Source of the DNA: Acidobacteriota bacterium
GTDB lineage: Bacteria; Acidobacteriota; Terriglobia; Terriglobales; Acidobacteriaceae
Direction of reading: 5' to 3'
Assembly (NCBI GenBank): GCA_003225175.1
Contig: QIBA01000065.1
Location: 1 to 53,291 of the forward strand
DNA length: 53,291 nt
The notes below the pieces were generated by a model that was not told the origin of the DNA, did not search any database, and saw only the letters and a list, made by a program, of their open reading frames with translations. Shown here in pieces: positions 36,976-45,387 of this stretch. A program made the position numbers and the translations under genes. The first letter of the stretch is position 1. Every line of letters begins with the position of its first letter.

Positions 36976-37075
36976 GGCGCCGGGCGCCCGCGCCCGGCAT
37001 AGGAGAATCCCGCAAACTGGCGCAATTCTTATAGTTGAAACCTCACAGTCACCGGGCGAGAGCGCCCGGCCGGTC
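36976..37075. repeat. paired inverted repeat (CGGGCGCC family)
   Basis: GGCGCCGGGCGCCCGCGCCC (from 36976) and CCGGGCGAGAGCGCCCGGCC (within 37051-37075) are GC-rich palindromic units facing each other after the pseudokinase gene. The order resembles the CGGCCG family but with CGGGCG cores. Confidence 0.55.
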
Positions 37076-37225
37076 AATTCCATTTAGCTCGGCAGTGCAT
37101 TGGACCTAACGAGTAACCCCCGCAAGTTCCCTTGCTTCCAATGATCTCGCGCGTTGTTACCAAAGGCCCTATCCCAGACGCATCTAGGGCGCACACCATA
37201 GATTTAGGTACTCTTGCGCGCAGCT

Positions 37226-37852
37226 ATGTCCTGGCTTGGCGACCACAGCGGTTTAGTAACAACCCTGATCAACTACGTGCCGATAGTTGCCACTATCATC
37301 ACGTGTATTTTCAGTTTGGTGCTCGCGCGCGCAACGCTTCGCCAGGTAGAAGCCACCGATAAGGGACTTGCCCTCGCACGCGAAGAGTTCGAGCGCGAAT
37401 GGGCGCCCGAGCTGCACATTAAGTTGCGCCGCCTGTCCGCCACGGAGTTGGAAATTTACGTCACCAACCTCGCCAAAGCTTCGGTCCTGCTCGAAGTGTT
37501 GCAATTCCGTAATCTCACTGGTGCCAGGCCATTCGAGAAATGCACTCTAAACGATCCACTGATCGGAGGCATGACCTGGACCGAGAGCATTGGCGAGCGC
37601 CTTACTGGGATGACAGGCAAGGACTTTGATGGCATTGTCGACATCTCAATCACCTTCTTCGCCGCAGGCCGCATGTTCCGGACTGATTGGTTCCGATTCC
37701 ATGTACTCATTCATAACGGTCACTTCATGCGCGCCGATGCGATTACGCTGCCTGCACGTCGTGTAAAGGTTGCTCACGTGCATGAGCAGCCGGCAGAACT
37801 CGAACTAGTGAAAGATGTCGTCTCAGCCGAGAACAAGCTCGACGAGGAATAG
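37226..37852 (+). CDS. membrane-anchored protein of unknown function
   Basis: A 208-residue protein with one N-terminal hydrophobic helix (LINYVPIVATIITCIFSLVL) followed by a short coiled-coil-like stretch (VEATDKGLALAREEFEREW) and a soluble domain with several beta-like segments. No known motif. The ATG at 37226 is the most sensible start; no ribosome site is obvious. It precedes, by 34 bases, another unknown gene on the same strand, and the two may form an operon. Confidence 0.65.
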   Translation: MSWLGDHSGLVTTLINYVPIVATIITCIFSLVLARATLRQVEATDKGLALAREEFEREWAPELHIKLRRLSATELEIYVTNLAKASVLLEVLQFRNLTGARPFEKCTLNDPLIGGMTWTESIGERLTGMTGKDFDGIVDISITFFAAGRMFRTDWFRFHVLIHNGHFMRADAITLPARRVKVAHVHEQPAELELVKDVVSAENKLDEE

Positions 37853-37886
37853 CACTTGATCGGTATTGGAAGTGGAGAACTGCCCG

Positions 37887-38507
37887 ATGGTCCATAAGAA
37901 CAAAATGATCACCTGCACATGCGGGAACACCGATCTGGAAAAGATTAGCGTGCGTCTGCAATCGACCGAGGATGGAAAGACGCTTTCGCTGTTCGCGCTG
38001 ATATGCCGTGGCGACGGTTGCGGACGAGTGACGTTTCGCCCGCAGGAGACCTCGAAGTCGGAAAGTGCCCAAGCGAGCAAACCGGTGAACGGCAACTTCA
38101 CGGAGTCAGCCAAAGTGATTGAAGGCGCCAGATTACTGGAGAGCACGAGGTTAGTAGATGGGGCCAAGATAGAGGAGGGAGTACGGCTGATTGAGAGCCC
38201 CAGGGTGGTCGAAGGCGCAAGGCTCATGGAGATTCCGCAGAAAACAGACGTGGCGCGAGAAAACGGCAGAAATGGCGGATCAAAGAGCGTAGCTGAACTG
38301 TTCGAACGCGTATACACCGAGCGCCTAGTGTATAAGGCGATTGCGGAACGCGATCCCAACTGTCCTGACTTGTTCGAGGCTTTAAGAAAGAATGAGCAAA
38401 TCTGCTCTGGGATTAGCGCGGCGTTTGGCCAGGTAAATAAACGCCTCGACGCAAACGAGGATTTGCTGACCGCGCTTCAGTCCCTACCCTCATTGTCGGC
38501 GCGATAG
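37887..38507 (+). CDS. unknown protein with Cys motif and tandem hexapeptide repeat
   Basis: A 206-residue protein in three parts. Residues 8-48 hold four conserved-looking cysteines (CTC and CRGDGC), suggesting a zinc ribbon. Residues 75-116 are seven tandem hexapeptides of the form x-[KR]-hydrophobic-x-[ED]-[GS], running AKVIEG, ARLLES, TRLVDG, AKIEEG, VRLIES, PRVVEG, ARLMEI. Six-residue periods with a fixed aliphatic position are typical of left-handed beta-helices, though seven repeats make barely two turns. The C-terminal 70 residues look helical. ATG 37887 chosen over TTG 37866. Function unknown. Confidence 0.65.
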   Translation: MVHKNKMITCTCGNTDLEKISVRLQSTEDGKTLSLFALICRGDGCGRVTFRPQETSKSESAQASKPVNGNFTESAKVIEGARLLESTRLVDGAKIEEGVRLIESPRVVEGARLMEIPQKTDVARENGRNGGSKSVAELFERVYTERLVYKAIAERDPNCPDLFEALRKNEQICSGISAAFGQVNKRLDANEDLLTALQSLPSLSAR

Positions 38508-38548
38508 GCACGGTTGCCTCTCACCCTCGAGCGTTGACAGGGTGATGC

Positions 38549-39256
38549 CTAAAGATCAAACAGCCGATAAGGGGCCGCGGGCGTTCTCGCCATTAACAAC
38601 GGCAGAGCCACGTTATAGACGGGAACTCCGCCCGTCGTCTTTCCTTCGAGTGCTCCATGATGTGCGTGGCCATGTATGGCCAGAACAGCCTGATGACGAT
38701 CGATCACCTCTGCCAACCGACTGCTGCCCAAATAAGGAAATATCTGCTCAGGCTCACCTCTCACGGTATCGACAACCGGTGAATAGTGCGTTACCACAAT
38801 GCGCTTTTCTGTGCGCAGCATCGACAATGCTCGCTCGAGCTTAAGAGTCTCGTTGATTGCACTCTGGACAAAGGCTTTCACTTCGGGCTCTCCAAAAGCG
38901 GTCAGGACGCCACGCCCAAAGCCGCCAATAAACCCTTTAGTTCCGGCAAAACCGACGCCATCGCGCTCATACCCGCTGCCGTCGAGAACCTTCACGCCTT
39001 CGGCGGCCATCATTTTGGCCAGTTCCTCGTGTCTGCCGCACTCGAAGTCGTGATTCCCGAGCACCGCCACAATCGGGACGCGCAGCCGCATAAACGTCGC
39101 CAGCATCGACTCCATCTCTTCAGGCTTTCCCAGATTGGTAATATCTCCAGCAAGAATCAGCAGATCAGCTTCGTCCCGAAGCCGGTTCATGGCTTCGCGA
39201 ATGCGGTCATAGCTCTGGGGTGAGAAGTGCAGGTCACCTAGCGCGGCGATACGCAT
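38549..39256 (-). CDS. calcineurin-like metallophosphoesterase
   Basis: A 235-residue protein with the full dimetal set: GDLH (Asp8, His10), GDI (Asp38), GNHD (68-70), THYSP, and GHAHHG near the end. It hydrolyses a phosphoester of unknown kind in the cytosol. The start at 39256 puts the first beta strand (MRIAALGDLH) at the N-terminus as in the family; an ATG at 39280 would add eight residues. It follows the nucleotidyltransferase gene closely on the same strand. Confidence 0.88.
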   Translation of the reverse strand: MRIAALGDLHFSPQSYDRIREAMNRLRDEADLLILAGDITNLGKPEEMESMLATFMRLRVPIVAVLGNHDFECGRHEELAKMMAAEGVKVLDGSGYERDGVGFAGTKGFIGGFGRGVLTAFGEPEVKAFVQSAINETLKLERALSMLRTEKRIVVTHYSPVVDTVRGEPEQIFPYLGSSRLAEVIDRHQAVLAIHGHAHHGALEGKTTGGVPVYNVALPLLMARTPAAPYRLFDL

Positions 39257-39304
39257 GATTCTTACTCTTGCTTGGGCCATTCCACTGCGGCATGGGAAAG
39301 CGTT

Positions 39305-40132
39305 TCATGCCGCCGGCTCCGCCACTTCATTGATCTTCGGCTCCTCGATTTTTGGCTCAGCTTGCGCTCGATACTTCTCGATCAGATTTTCCAGATTCCA
39401 TTCGGAGACATCAATGGCAAACATTCTTTCATCGATCAGGCTGCCACGGAATTGTGCCTTAGGTTCAGAGCCTCCCAGTTCCCGGATGAACTTACCCAGC
39501 AATTCGCTCCAAACCCATTTTGGCACTGCATCTGAGCTCGCATAAACGTAGTGAAACAAGACCAGAGACCACAGCAGCACACCCCAATGTTCCCCAGCCA
39601 GATGTAGAAGGCGTTGCCAATCCATCCTCTTGCCGGCGGCATATAAGACATGCGCAATATCCGAGCCATCGAATCGCTCGCGGAACGCAACAAAGAGCTT
39701 GGAAGCGACTAACTCCTCAGGTGCAAGCACCTTTACCGGAATTCCGAATGCTTCCGATCGGCTCGCACGATCAATCCACGACTGGTCCACTCGAATTACC
39801 CCGTTGCTCATCCCGGAGATGAGATCGACGAAATACCCTGCCTGCCGCGCTTTGCACAACCATACCGGATCGCAAATCTCCGTTTCTAACCCGAGCTCGT
39901 TAAGTGCTTGCATGATTAGCGAGACCTGGTCCGCCGCTAGAAACACATCGAGGTCCTTGGTATCGCGCCAGATGCCAGTATGTTCATGTAGCGCAAATGC
40001 TCCTGAGATCGCGTAGGGGAGGCGGTTCGCGTTCAGAAGCTTGAGCACCTCGCGAAATAGATGCTCCTGTTCTGGCGCGAATTGCGGGGGTCGCGAAGAG
40101 CTCACCGGCAATGGCTTTTGAGTGTCTGGCAC
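39305..40132 (-). CDS. nucleotidyltransferase-fold protein
   Basis: A 275-residue protein with the polymerase-beta-like nucleotidyltransferase core: SGAFALHEHTGIWRDTKDLDVFL gives the SG pair (43-44) and Asp60/Asp62, and YFVDLISG gives the third Asp103. The C-terminal half is helical and ends in an acidic/Pro tail. Similar proteins are annotated as nucleotidyl transferase AbiEii/AbiGii or MNT-like, but no toxin-antitoxin partner is visible here. Start is GTG 40132. It lies 48 bases upstream of the phosphoesterase gene, and the two may act on the same nucleotide-modified substrate (inference). Confidence 0.75.
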   Translation of the reverse strand: MPDTQKPLPVSSSRPPQFAPEQEHLFREVLKLLNANRLPYAISGAFALHEHTGIWRDTKDLDVFLAADQVSLIMQALNELGLETEICDPVWLCKARQAGYFVDLISGMSNGVIRVDQSWIDRASRSEAFGIPVKVLAPEELVASKLFVAFRERFDGSDIAHVLYAAGKRMDWQRLLHLAGEHWGVLLWSLVLFHYVYASSDAVPKWVWSELLGKFIRELGGSEPKAQFRGSLIDERMFAIDVSEWNLENLIEKYRAQAEPKIEEPKINEVAEPAA

Positions 40133-40392
40133 GGCTTAGGCTTAGATGGCAATTCATAAGCCCTATGTTGCGGTCTTGTATGGGAAAATCGTGAGGCAGC
40201 AGCTTAGGATTTCTGGACTTTCGTCCGTGGAAACCAAACAGCACGGCTGGAATTGAAACTACCGCTCCACTTCGTATTAGCTTGTGTATTAACTTTTATG
40301 GGAAATCACGAGGTGGCGCTGTTCCCGGCATGGAATGGTACATTGCTCCACCTGCATCGAACCATGCACAGCACATAGAAAGGAATCGGATC

Positions 40393-41457
40393 GTGGCGAA
40401 GAAGGAAACGGTCATTCAGATCGAGGGAAAGACCCTGAAGCTATCGAATCTCGAAAAAGTTCTCTACCCGGCGGTCGGATTCACGAAAGGACAGGTAATC
40501 GACTATTTTGTACGCATCGCTCCGGTACTGCTCCCACATCTCAAGGACCGCCCTCTCACCCTGAAGCGGTATCCCGAAGGCGTGAATGGCATGTTTTTTT
40601 ACGAAAAGAACTGTCCCAAGCATCGGCCGGACTGGGTGCAGACCGCGTCCATTTACAGCCATGGACGCAACGACTATATGCAGTACTGCCTGGCGCAGGA
40701 TCTCCCCACATTGGTCTGGGCGGCAAACCTCGCAGATCTCGAGCTGCACACCTCACTTTCGTACGGTAACAAGATCGAGCAGCCCACGATGATGGTTTTC
40801 GACCTTGATCCTGGTCCTCCAGCCGACATTGTCCTCTGTTGCCAAGTGGCTTTCTGGCTGAAGGCTATTTTTGATCGTTTCGGTCTGCACTCCTTCCCCA
40901 AGACATCAGGTTCAAAAGGGCTACAAATGTACGTTCCTCTAAATACCCCAATCACCTATAACGAGACGAAAGGTTTCTCCCATGCGCTTGCTCGCCTGCT
41001 GGAGCAGGAACACCCAGATTTGATTGTTTCCGATATGAAGAAAGCGTTGCGGACGGGCAAAGTGTTTGTCGACTGGAGTCAAAATGACGAACACAAGACC
41101 ACCATCAACGTCTACTCACTCCGTGCCAAGGAGCGGCCCACGGTATCGACTCCGGTAACCTGGGAAGAAGTTGAGAAATGCCTGAGGAAAAAAAACGCCA
41201 ATCTGCTTGTCTTCGATTCCAAGCAAGTGTTGGCTCGAGTTGAGAAGATGGGTGACATCTTCTCAACTGTACTCACGCTCAAACAGCACCTGCCCAAGGT
41301 AGGAGAGTTGGCAGCTGGGGCAGATGCGAAGCCGCAATCGGCTCGCGGCGTTCGGACCAGCCGGCAGTCGACGACCAAATCGGGACAAAGTAAGAAACAA
41401 GCAGGGAAAGAGGCGCGGTCGTCGGCTCGCTCGAAAAAAGCGAAGCTTGTTGGGTAG
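40393..41457 (+). CDS. LigD-type polymerase/primase domain protein
   Basis: A 354-residue protein matching the polymerase domain of LigD: KTLKLSNLEKVLYP, LTLKRYPEGVNG, MVFDLDPGPP with the catalytic Asp-x-Asp, and SGSKGLQMYVPL. It lacks the ligase and nuclease domains of full LigD. The C-terminus is a basic, Ser/Lys/Arg-rich tail. Such stand-alone polymerases fill ends in Ku-dependent non-homologous end joining; no ku gene is in this window. GTG 40393 has AGGAA upstream; an upstream ATG at 40282 would add 37 residues unlike the family. Confidence 0.88.
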   Translation: MAKKETVIQIEGKTLKLSNLEKVLYPAVGFTKGQVIDYFVRIAPVLLPHLKDRPLTLKRYPEGVNGMFFYEKNCPKHRPDWVQTASIYSHGRNDYMQYCLAQDLPTLVWAANLADLELHTSLSYGNKIEQPTMMVFDLDPGPPADIVLCCQVAFWLKAIFDRFGLHSFPKTSGSKGLQMYVPLNTPITYNETKGFSHALARLLEQEHPDLIVSDMKKALRTGKVFVDWSQNDEHKTTINVYSLRAKERPTVSTPVTWEEVEKCLRKKNANLLVFDSKQVLARVEKMGDIFSTVLTLKQHLPKVGELAAGADAKPQSARGVRTSRQSTTKSGQSKKQAGKEARSSARSKKAKLVG

Positions 41458-41461
41458 CCGA

Positions 41462-41854
41462 GTGAGAGTAGAGACTCAGCTGGGCTGCGCCTCTATCGTA
41501 ATCAGATCAGAATCGTATCTTCGCAGCGAACTGGAAGATTCTCGGGTCTGGGAGATCTCTGCTAACGAACACCTGAGCGCCGCCCTCGATCGCATCACAT
41601 GCGCGTTGTTCGCATGCGTCCTGCTGAAGTATCACGACGTAATGGACGGATACGGTGCAGCCGTCAAGCAACACCAGCAGATTCTGGATGCACTGGCCAC
41701 GAAGAATCCCGCTGAAGCCAGCCGCACATTTCAAGAAGTTACCGTCGGCTACTGGCGCAACTACTGCCACCTGCGAGTCGAAGCGGCGAATTCTGGCCAA
41801 GCGAACGGCGCAGGTTCGCGTGCTTCCAAAAGACGAGCTGTCCGCGTCCGATAA
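41462..41854 (+). pseudogene. remnant of a GntR-family (FCD) regulator
   Basis: The translated C-terminal part contains HQQILDALATKNPAEASRTF, the characteristic last helices of the FCD ligand-binding domain of FadR-type GntR regulators. The winged-helix DNA-binding domain and the first half of the FCD are absent, and the frame begins within the end of the LigD-like gene without a ribosome site. It is read as a degraded gene; a small functional fragment cannot be excluded. Confidence 0.5.
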
Positions 41855-41884
41855 TTTGTGGCTGGATTGCTAGCGCCTTCTAAT

Positions 41885-42154
41885 TCATGCTCCGAATCGC
41901 TCGACAGCACGAGCCTTGGCCTTGGCAGCCTCTTCCTCGCGATTCTTCGGCGGAGCTGTCGTCTCAAGTGAGCGCAAGAAACGCGCAGAGACAGCCGCGA
42001 CTTCATCGACAGCTTTGTGAAATGCAGCCTCGTTGCCCCTTGAGGGCTTGTTGAATCCGCTGATCTTCCGCACAAACTGCAACGAAGCTGCTCGCACTTC
42101 ATCGTTAGTGACTGGCGGATCAAAATTGAAAAGAGTCTTAATATTTCTGCACAT
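41885..42154 (-). CDS. DUF2277 family protein
   Basis: An 89-residue protein opening MCRNIKTLFNFDPPVT and continuing SLQFVRKISGFNKPS, which is the DUF2277 signature almost letter for letter. Members are small helical cytosolic proteins of unknown function, common in Actinobacteria and Acidobacteria. ATG 42154 is used; the same frame can be read upstream but the family starts at MCRN. Confidence 0.9.
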   Translation of the reverse strand: MCRNIKTLFNFDPPVTNDEVRAASLQFVRKISGFNKPSRGNEAAFHKAVDEVAAVSARFLRSLETTAPPKNREEEAAKAKARAVERFGA

Positions 42155-42303
42155 GGAAAGCGACCTGAAGAATCCTAAGAACAGTCCTGAAAGGAAATTA
42201 TTCTCGAACAAGATTATCTAACACTTACCAATCGGGGTCGATCCTGCGCCTTCCCGGCGCCTTGGTTTTCTGGTCACCTTCGCACGTCGAATCTCGTTCC
42301 GTC

Positions 42304-42822
42304 TCAGCGAGCTGAGTCTCTCATTTCGCAATCGGCGCCAAGTTCGCCTTGGTAGAGAGTCCAAGTGACGGTTTCGCTCCACCATGAGAAGTGAACAAGC
42401 GAGCCCCGAAGGCGCATCTCTCCCGGCCGGTCTACGGTCAATCGGCCTTCATATTCTTTGCCGTTTTCGGCGTCGTAGAGCCTCCCAGCCCAGTTGGACC
42501 GTTGGTCATTCCACTGCAGATTCCTAAAGACCATACTGCCGCAAACTGGCCGATTGCGCGCTTCGGGATCGGAACTGTATCCATCCCGCCACGGCACCCC
42601 ATTCCCGTCCCGATTGCGCCGGAGACCGACCACCCGACCGCATAGTGTGCCGCCACACTCATAAATCTCCACTACGCCCTGTTTGCTCGACGTGAGCCAT
42701 CTCCCAACAAAGGCACCAATGTGCACGCTCCCGTCCTGCCCGAACAGATCAGTCGATGCAAACAACAGCAGCCCTGAAACTACAATCGATGGATTCAAAA
42801 ATCTGCGAATCGATAAAAACAT
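42304..42822 (-). CDS. exported DUF2147-like protein
   Basis: A 172-residue protein with a signal peptide (to about DLFGQ) and the DUF2147 pattern GRWLTSSKQGVVEIYECGGTLC split by a short loop, then CGSMVFRNL. The paired cysteines would be oxidised in the periplasm. DUF2147 proteins are small beta-barrel-like periplasmic proteins of unknown role. It stands alone; the next gene on the same strand is 231 bases upstream. Confidence 0.8.
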   Translation of the reverse strand: MFLSIRRFLNPSIVVSGLLLFASTDLFGQDGSVHIGAFVGRWLTSSKQGVVEIYECGGTLCGRVVGLRRNRDGNGVPWRDGYSSDPEARNRPVCGSMVFRNLQWNDQRSNWAGRLYDAENGKEYEGRLTVDRPGEMRLRGSLVHFSWWSETVTWTLYQGELGADCEMRDSAR

Positions 42823-43053
42823 AGTTGAATTCAGCGGAAGTTCAGATCAAGGGCAACGCGCCGGAAGGGAGCGACCGCGCGGCGCCCGTCATACTCAAAG
42901 CATTGATTTTCCATAGCCGCAGCCAGGGCTCAAATGGCAATTTGTCGTACTGGAACTCTTAAGTAACTTGAATAATTTGACAACCCGCGGGAACGAAATT
43001 GGCAAGGCACGGTTCAGACGTCGCTCTGTAGACATGTCCGGTGGCTTCCCGCG

Positions 43054-43716
43054 CTATTTTTCCACGCGTACGAACTGATTCGTAGTCGCGTCTACCACGA
43101 CGTCGAGGTCAGGAGAGCTGGTACTTCGGCCGTAGAGAACATGCCACACCAGCATGGATTTTCGTGCCTCCCATCCCAAGGTGTAGTTCACAGGAAGGTC
43201 CGCTTCTTTCTTGAGTAGGGCGGCTCCTCCGTGCTTTCGCGCGGTTTCGAAGGCCTGATCGCTGTCGAATTTCAGGTACACGAGTTGGAATGGCTGCGTA
43301 GAGGTATTGGTCGCGCTCCAAGCATCTTCGGTTCCGGGAGTAATGCCAGGATTGGGCGCGTCTGGACCAGTCAGGCCCGACCACATGTAGGTCTTCATCG
43401 AACGACGTGAGGCTGAGGCGAAGAGTCCGCGCCAGATTGCTGATTTACCGTCATGTCCAAGCGGCGCATCTGGATTGCCGCCGGCATGCTTGTAGTTCTG
43501 TGACTGCAGGCTGACCGGCTGCGTGTCGCCGGCCCAACCGCGTGAAGTGGTGTAGAGCCGCTGAAAGACAACGCGACCGCTCTCCGACTCGCTCGGCTTT
43601 GGCGGAGCGGGTTTTGATGGGGCAGAGGCCGCTTCTCCCCCAGTCGGAGATGAAGAGCAAGCGATCATCGCGAACGCCACGCACAGCGCTAGAAACACCT
43701 TCCAAATCGTCGTCAT
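43054..43716 (-). CDS. putative lipoprotein of unknown function
   Basis: A 220-residue protein with a lipoprotein-type signal (ALCVAFAMIAC followed by SSSPTGG), so Cys20 would be lipid-modified by Lgt. A Pro/Ser-rich linker leads to a soluble domain (WRGLFASASRRSMKTYMWSG; YTLGWEARKSMLVWHVLYG) that I do not recognise. It is divergent from the DinB-like gene. Confidence 0.75.
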   Translation of the reverse strand: MTTIWKVFLALCVAFAMIACSSSPTGGEAASAPSKPAPPKPSESESGRVVFQRLYTTSRGWAGDTQPVSLQSQNYKHAGGNPDAPLGHDGKSAIWRGLFASASRRSMKTYMWSGLTGPDAPNPGITPGTEDAWSATNTSTQPFQLVYLKFDSDQAFETARKHGGAALLKKEADLPVNYTLGWEARKSMLVWHVLYGRSTSSPDLDVVVDATTNQFVRVEK

Positions 43717-43937
43717 CGGAGGTAATAATACAGTCAGTTGTAGTCACATACGTGATTGCTGTGCTTGGGAATCAAGCTGACAACGTCGAAAGGAGCGTCG
43801 CGATGTGGCGCAGATTTCCACGCAAAGAAAGTTCAACCCTTTTCGTTCCAGTGGCATCGATAGCAAAGATTCCGCTACTGATTGCAACCGACAGGGTTTA
43901 TAGAAACGAAAGTCTTAACACTCTCGGAGTAAGGGAC

Positions 43938-44474
43938 GTGCATCCGACCACCAAGCAGATTCGAGACGCAGTGGCCAACTCAACCGACGGCCTCTCTGAA
44001 CAACAGTTCCGGCTGCATCCCGACGGCAAATGGGATTCCGCGGCCATCCTCGAGCACCTGGCTCTCACCTTCGGCACGACCGCGAGCCTCTTTCAGAAAA
44101 TGTTGAGAGAAGGACGTCCGCTCGCCACTTCGCCAACTCTGAGGCATCGCGCCGCACAACTCTGCGTCCTGACATTCGGCTACATCCCGTATGGCAGGAA
44201 ATCTCCTAAGCGGGTTGAACCAACAGGAATTACGGGCCGCGAGGCCAGGGAATTGATCTTCGCGAATCTGGAAAAAATGGATCTGGCGTTTGCGGAATGC
44301 GAAAAGCGTTTTGGGGAAAAAATGAAGGTCGCCGATCATCCTGTTTTGGGACCAATTCGCCTAAGCGGATGGCGCAAATTTCATCTGCTGCACACCCGCC
44401 ATCACATGAAGCAGATCGACGCGCTGGCGGCTAGCTATGCGGCCGTGAATCGCGACGTCGCCGCTGCCAGCTAA
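43938..44474 (+). CDS. DinB/DUF1569-like protein
   Basis: A 178-residue four-helix protein of the DinB superfamily. Histidines that can bind metal are visible in WDSAAILEHLALTF and in WRKFHLLHTRHHMKQID, the latter typical of DUF1569. The family includes thiol-dependent transferases and hydrolases, some using bacillithiol, which fits the bacilliredoxin elsewhere in the window. Start GTG 43938 gives MHPTTKQIRDAV, the usual family beginning; an ATG at 43803 would add 45 residues with no likeness. Confidence 0.75.
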   Translation: MHPTTKQIRDAVANSTDGLSEQQFRLHPDGKWDSAAILEHLALTFGTTASLFQKMLREGRPLATSPTLRHRAAQLCVLTFGYIPYGRKSPKRVEPTGITGREARELIFANLEKMDLAFAECEKRFGEKMKVADHPVLGPIRLSGWRKFHLLHTRHHMKQIDALAASYAAVNRDVAAAS

Positions 44475-44794
44475 AGCTCCTTGACCTCCTACTGGCACAC
44501 CGTCTGGGTGCGCCTCTCAACTCCGTGATTCGAACCAGCGGGATGGGTGCGTTCTGGCTGAATGGCCTTTCAAGTGATATGCGCCACCATGTCGCGATTC
44601 CCAGATGTGTCTCCCTAAACGAACGAATGAATAGGACCTCCGGCCCTGTCCATCAGCTCCCGCGTCACATTAACAGCGGTTTACATAGGTCTGCCAGACC
44701 ATCGTTGATGCAACCGTAAGTAATCTTGCTCTTCATTTCCATTTAGGGCATGGTTGCCGTAGCTTTTTCGAATTATTGCCTGAGGATTGTGCCG
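44475..44794. other. 320-base gap, nothing clear
   Basis: No gene with a ribosome site and no repeat of the window's families. An imperfect GGCACACC-gtct-GGGTGCGCC hairpin near 44500 may close the DinB-like transcript. Confidence 0.4.
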
Positions 44795-45331
44795 ATGCTC
44801 CGCAGATGTTTTTTCTCTGCCACCATTCTTGCAATCGTGACATTCTCACTGGCAAGCCATGCGCAATCGCTGGGCGCCCTCGCCCGCCAGCAAAAAGAGA
44901 GCAAAAGTCAGAAATCCGAATCACAACCCTCTTCGACAACCAAGAAGGTTTACACCGACGAAAATATCCGTAAGTCCGAATCAACGGATGACAGGAAAGC
45001 TGCCGTCACGGCCAAACGCCCAGGCTTCGCGCCCGACAAAGAGAAGGCTCAACCAGCTAGCCCAGCCGATCAATTGCGGGCAAAGATTCAGAAGCAGAAG
45101 GACCTGATCGCCGCTCTTCAGGAACGGATCGACAAGCTTCAGGCCTCCGTAAACTACGTTCAAAACAACCGCAACATCTACACCAACGCTCCCGAGTACA
45201 ACCAGCGCCAGCATCAAAAAGAGCTGTTGGCAGAGCGGTTGAAAGCAGAGTTGGAGCAGCAGAAAGCCGAACTCAACGATCTTCAGGACACAGCCCGTCA
45301 GCAGGGCTTCGGTAATTCGGTCTATCAGTAA
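44795..45331 (+). CDS. exported coiled-coil protein
   Basis: A 178-residue protein with a signal peptide (MLRRCFFSATILAIVTFSLASHAQ), a Lys/Ser/Gln-rich middle, and a long heptad-patterned coiled coil from about residue 95 (QLRAKIQKQKDLIAALQERI; LAERLKAELEQQKAELNDL). ATG 44795 is chosen over an ATG at 44750 to put the signal first. A similar exported coiled-coil type is common in Acidobacteria, and no function is known. Confidence 0.75.
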   Translation: MLRRCFFSATILAIVTFSLASHAQSLGALARQQKESKSQKSESQPSSTTKKVYTDENIRKSESTDDRKAAVTAKRPGFAPDKEKAQPASPADQLRAKIQKQKDLIAALQERIDKLQASVNYVQNNRNIYTNAPEYNQRQHQKELLAERLKAELEQQKAELNDLQDTARQQGFGNSVYQ

Positions 45332-45387
45332 GGCTAAAGTATTGCTTTTTTCAGCTAATCGAACTTCCTATCCCTTAGTCTCGTATC

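Noticed and set aside
38109-38234. 18-base periodicity considered as a CRISPR or DNA tandem repeat
   Set aside because: The DNA units are diverged and in frame; the repetition is at the protein level.
43542-43937. Long N-terminal extension of the DinB-like protein
   Set aside because: It runs antisense through the lipoprotein gene and has no likeness to the DinB fold.
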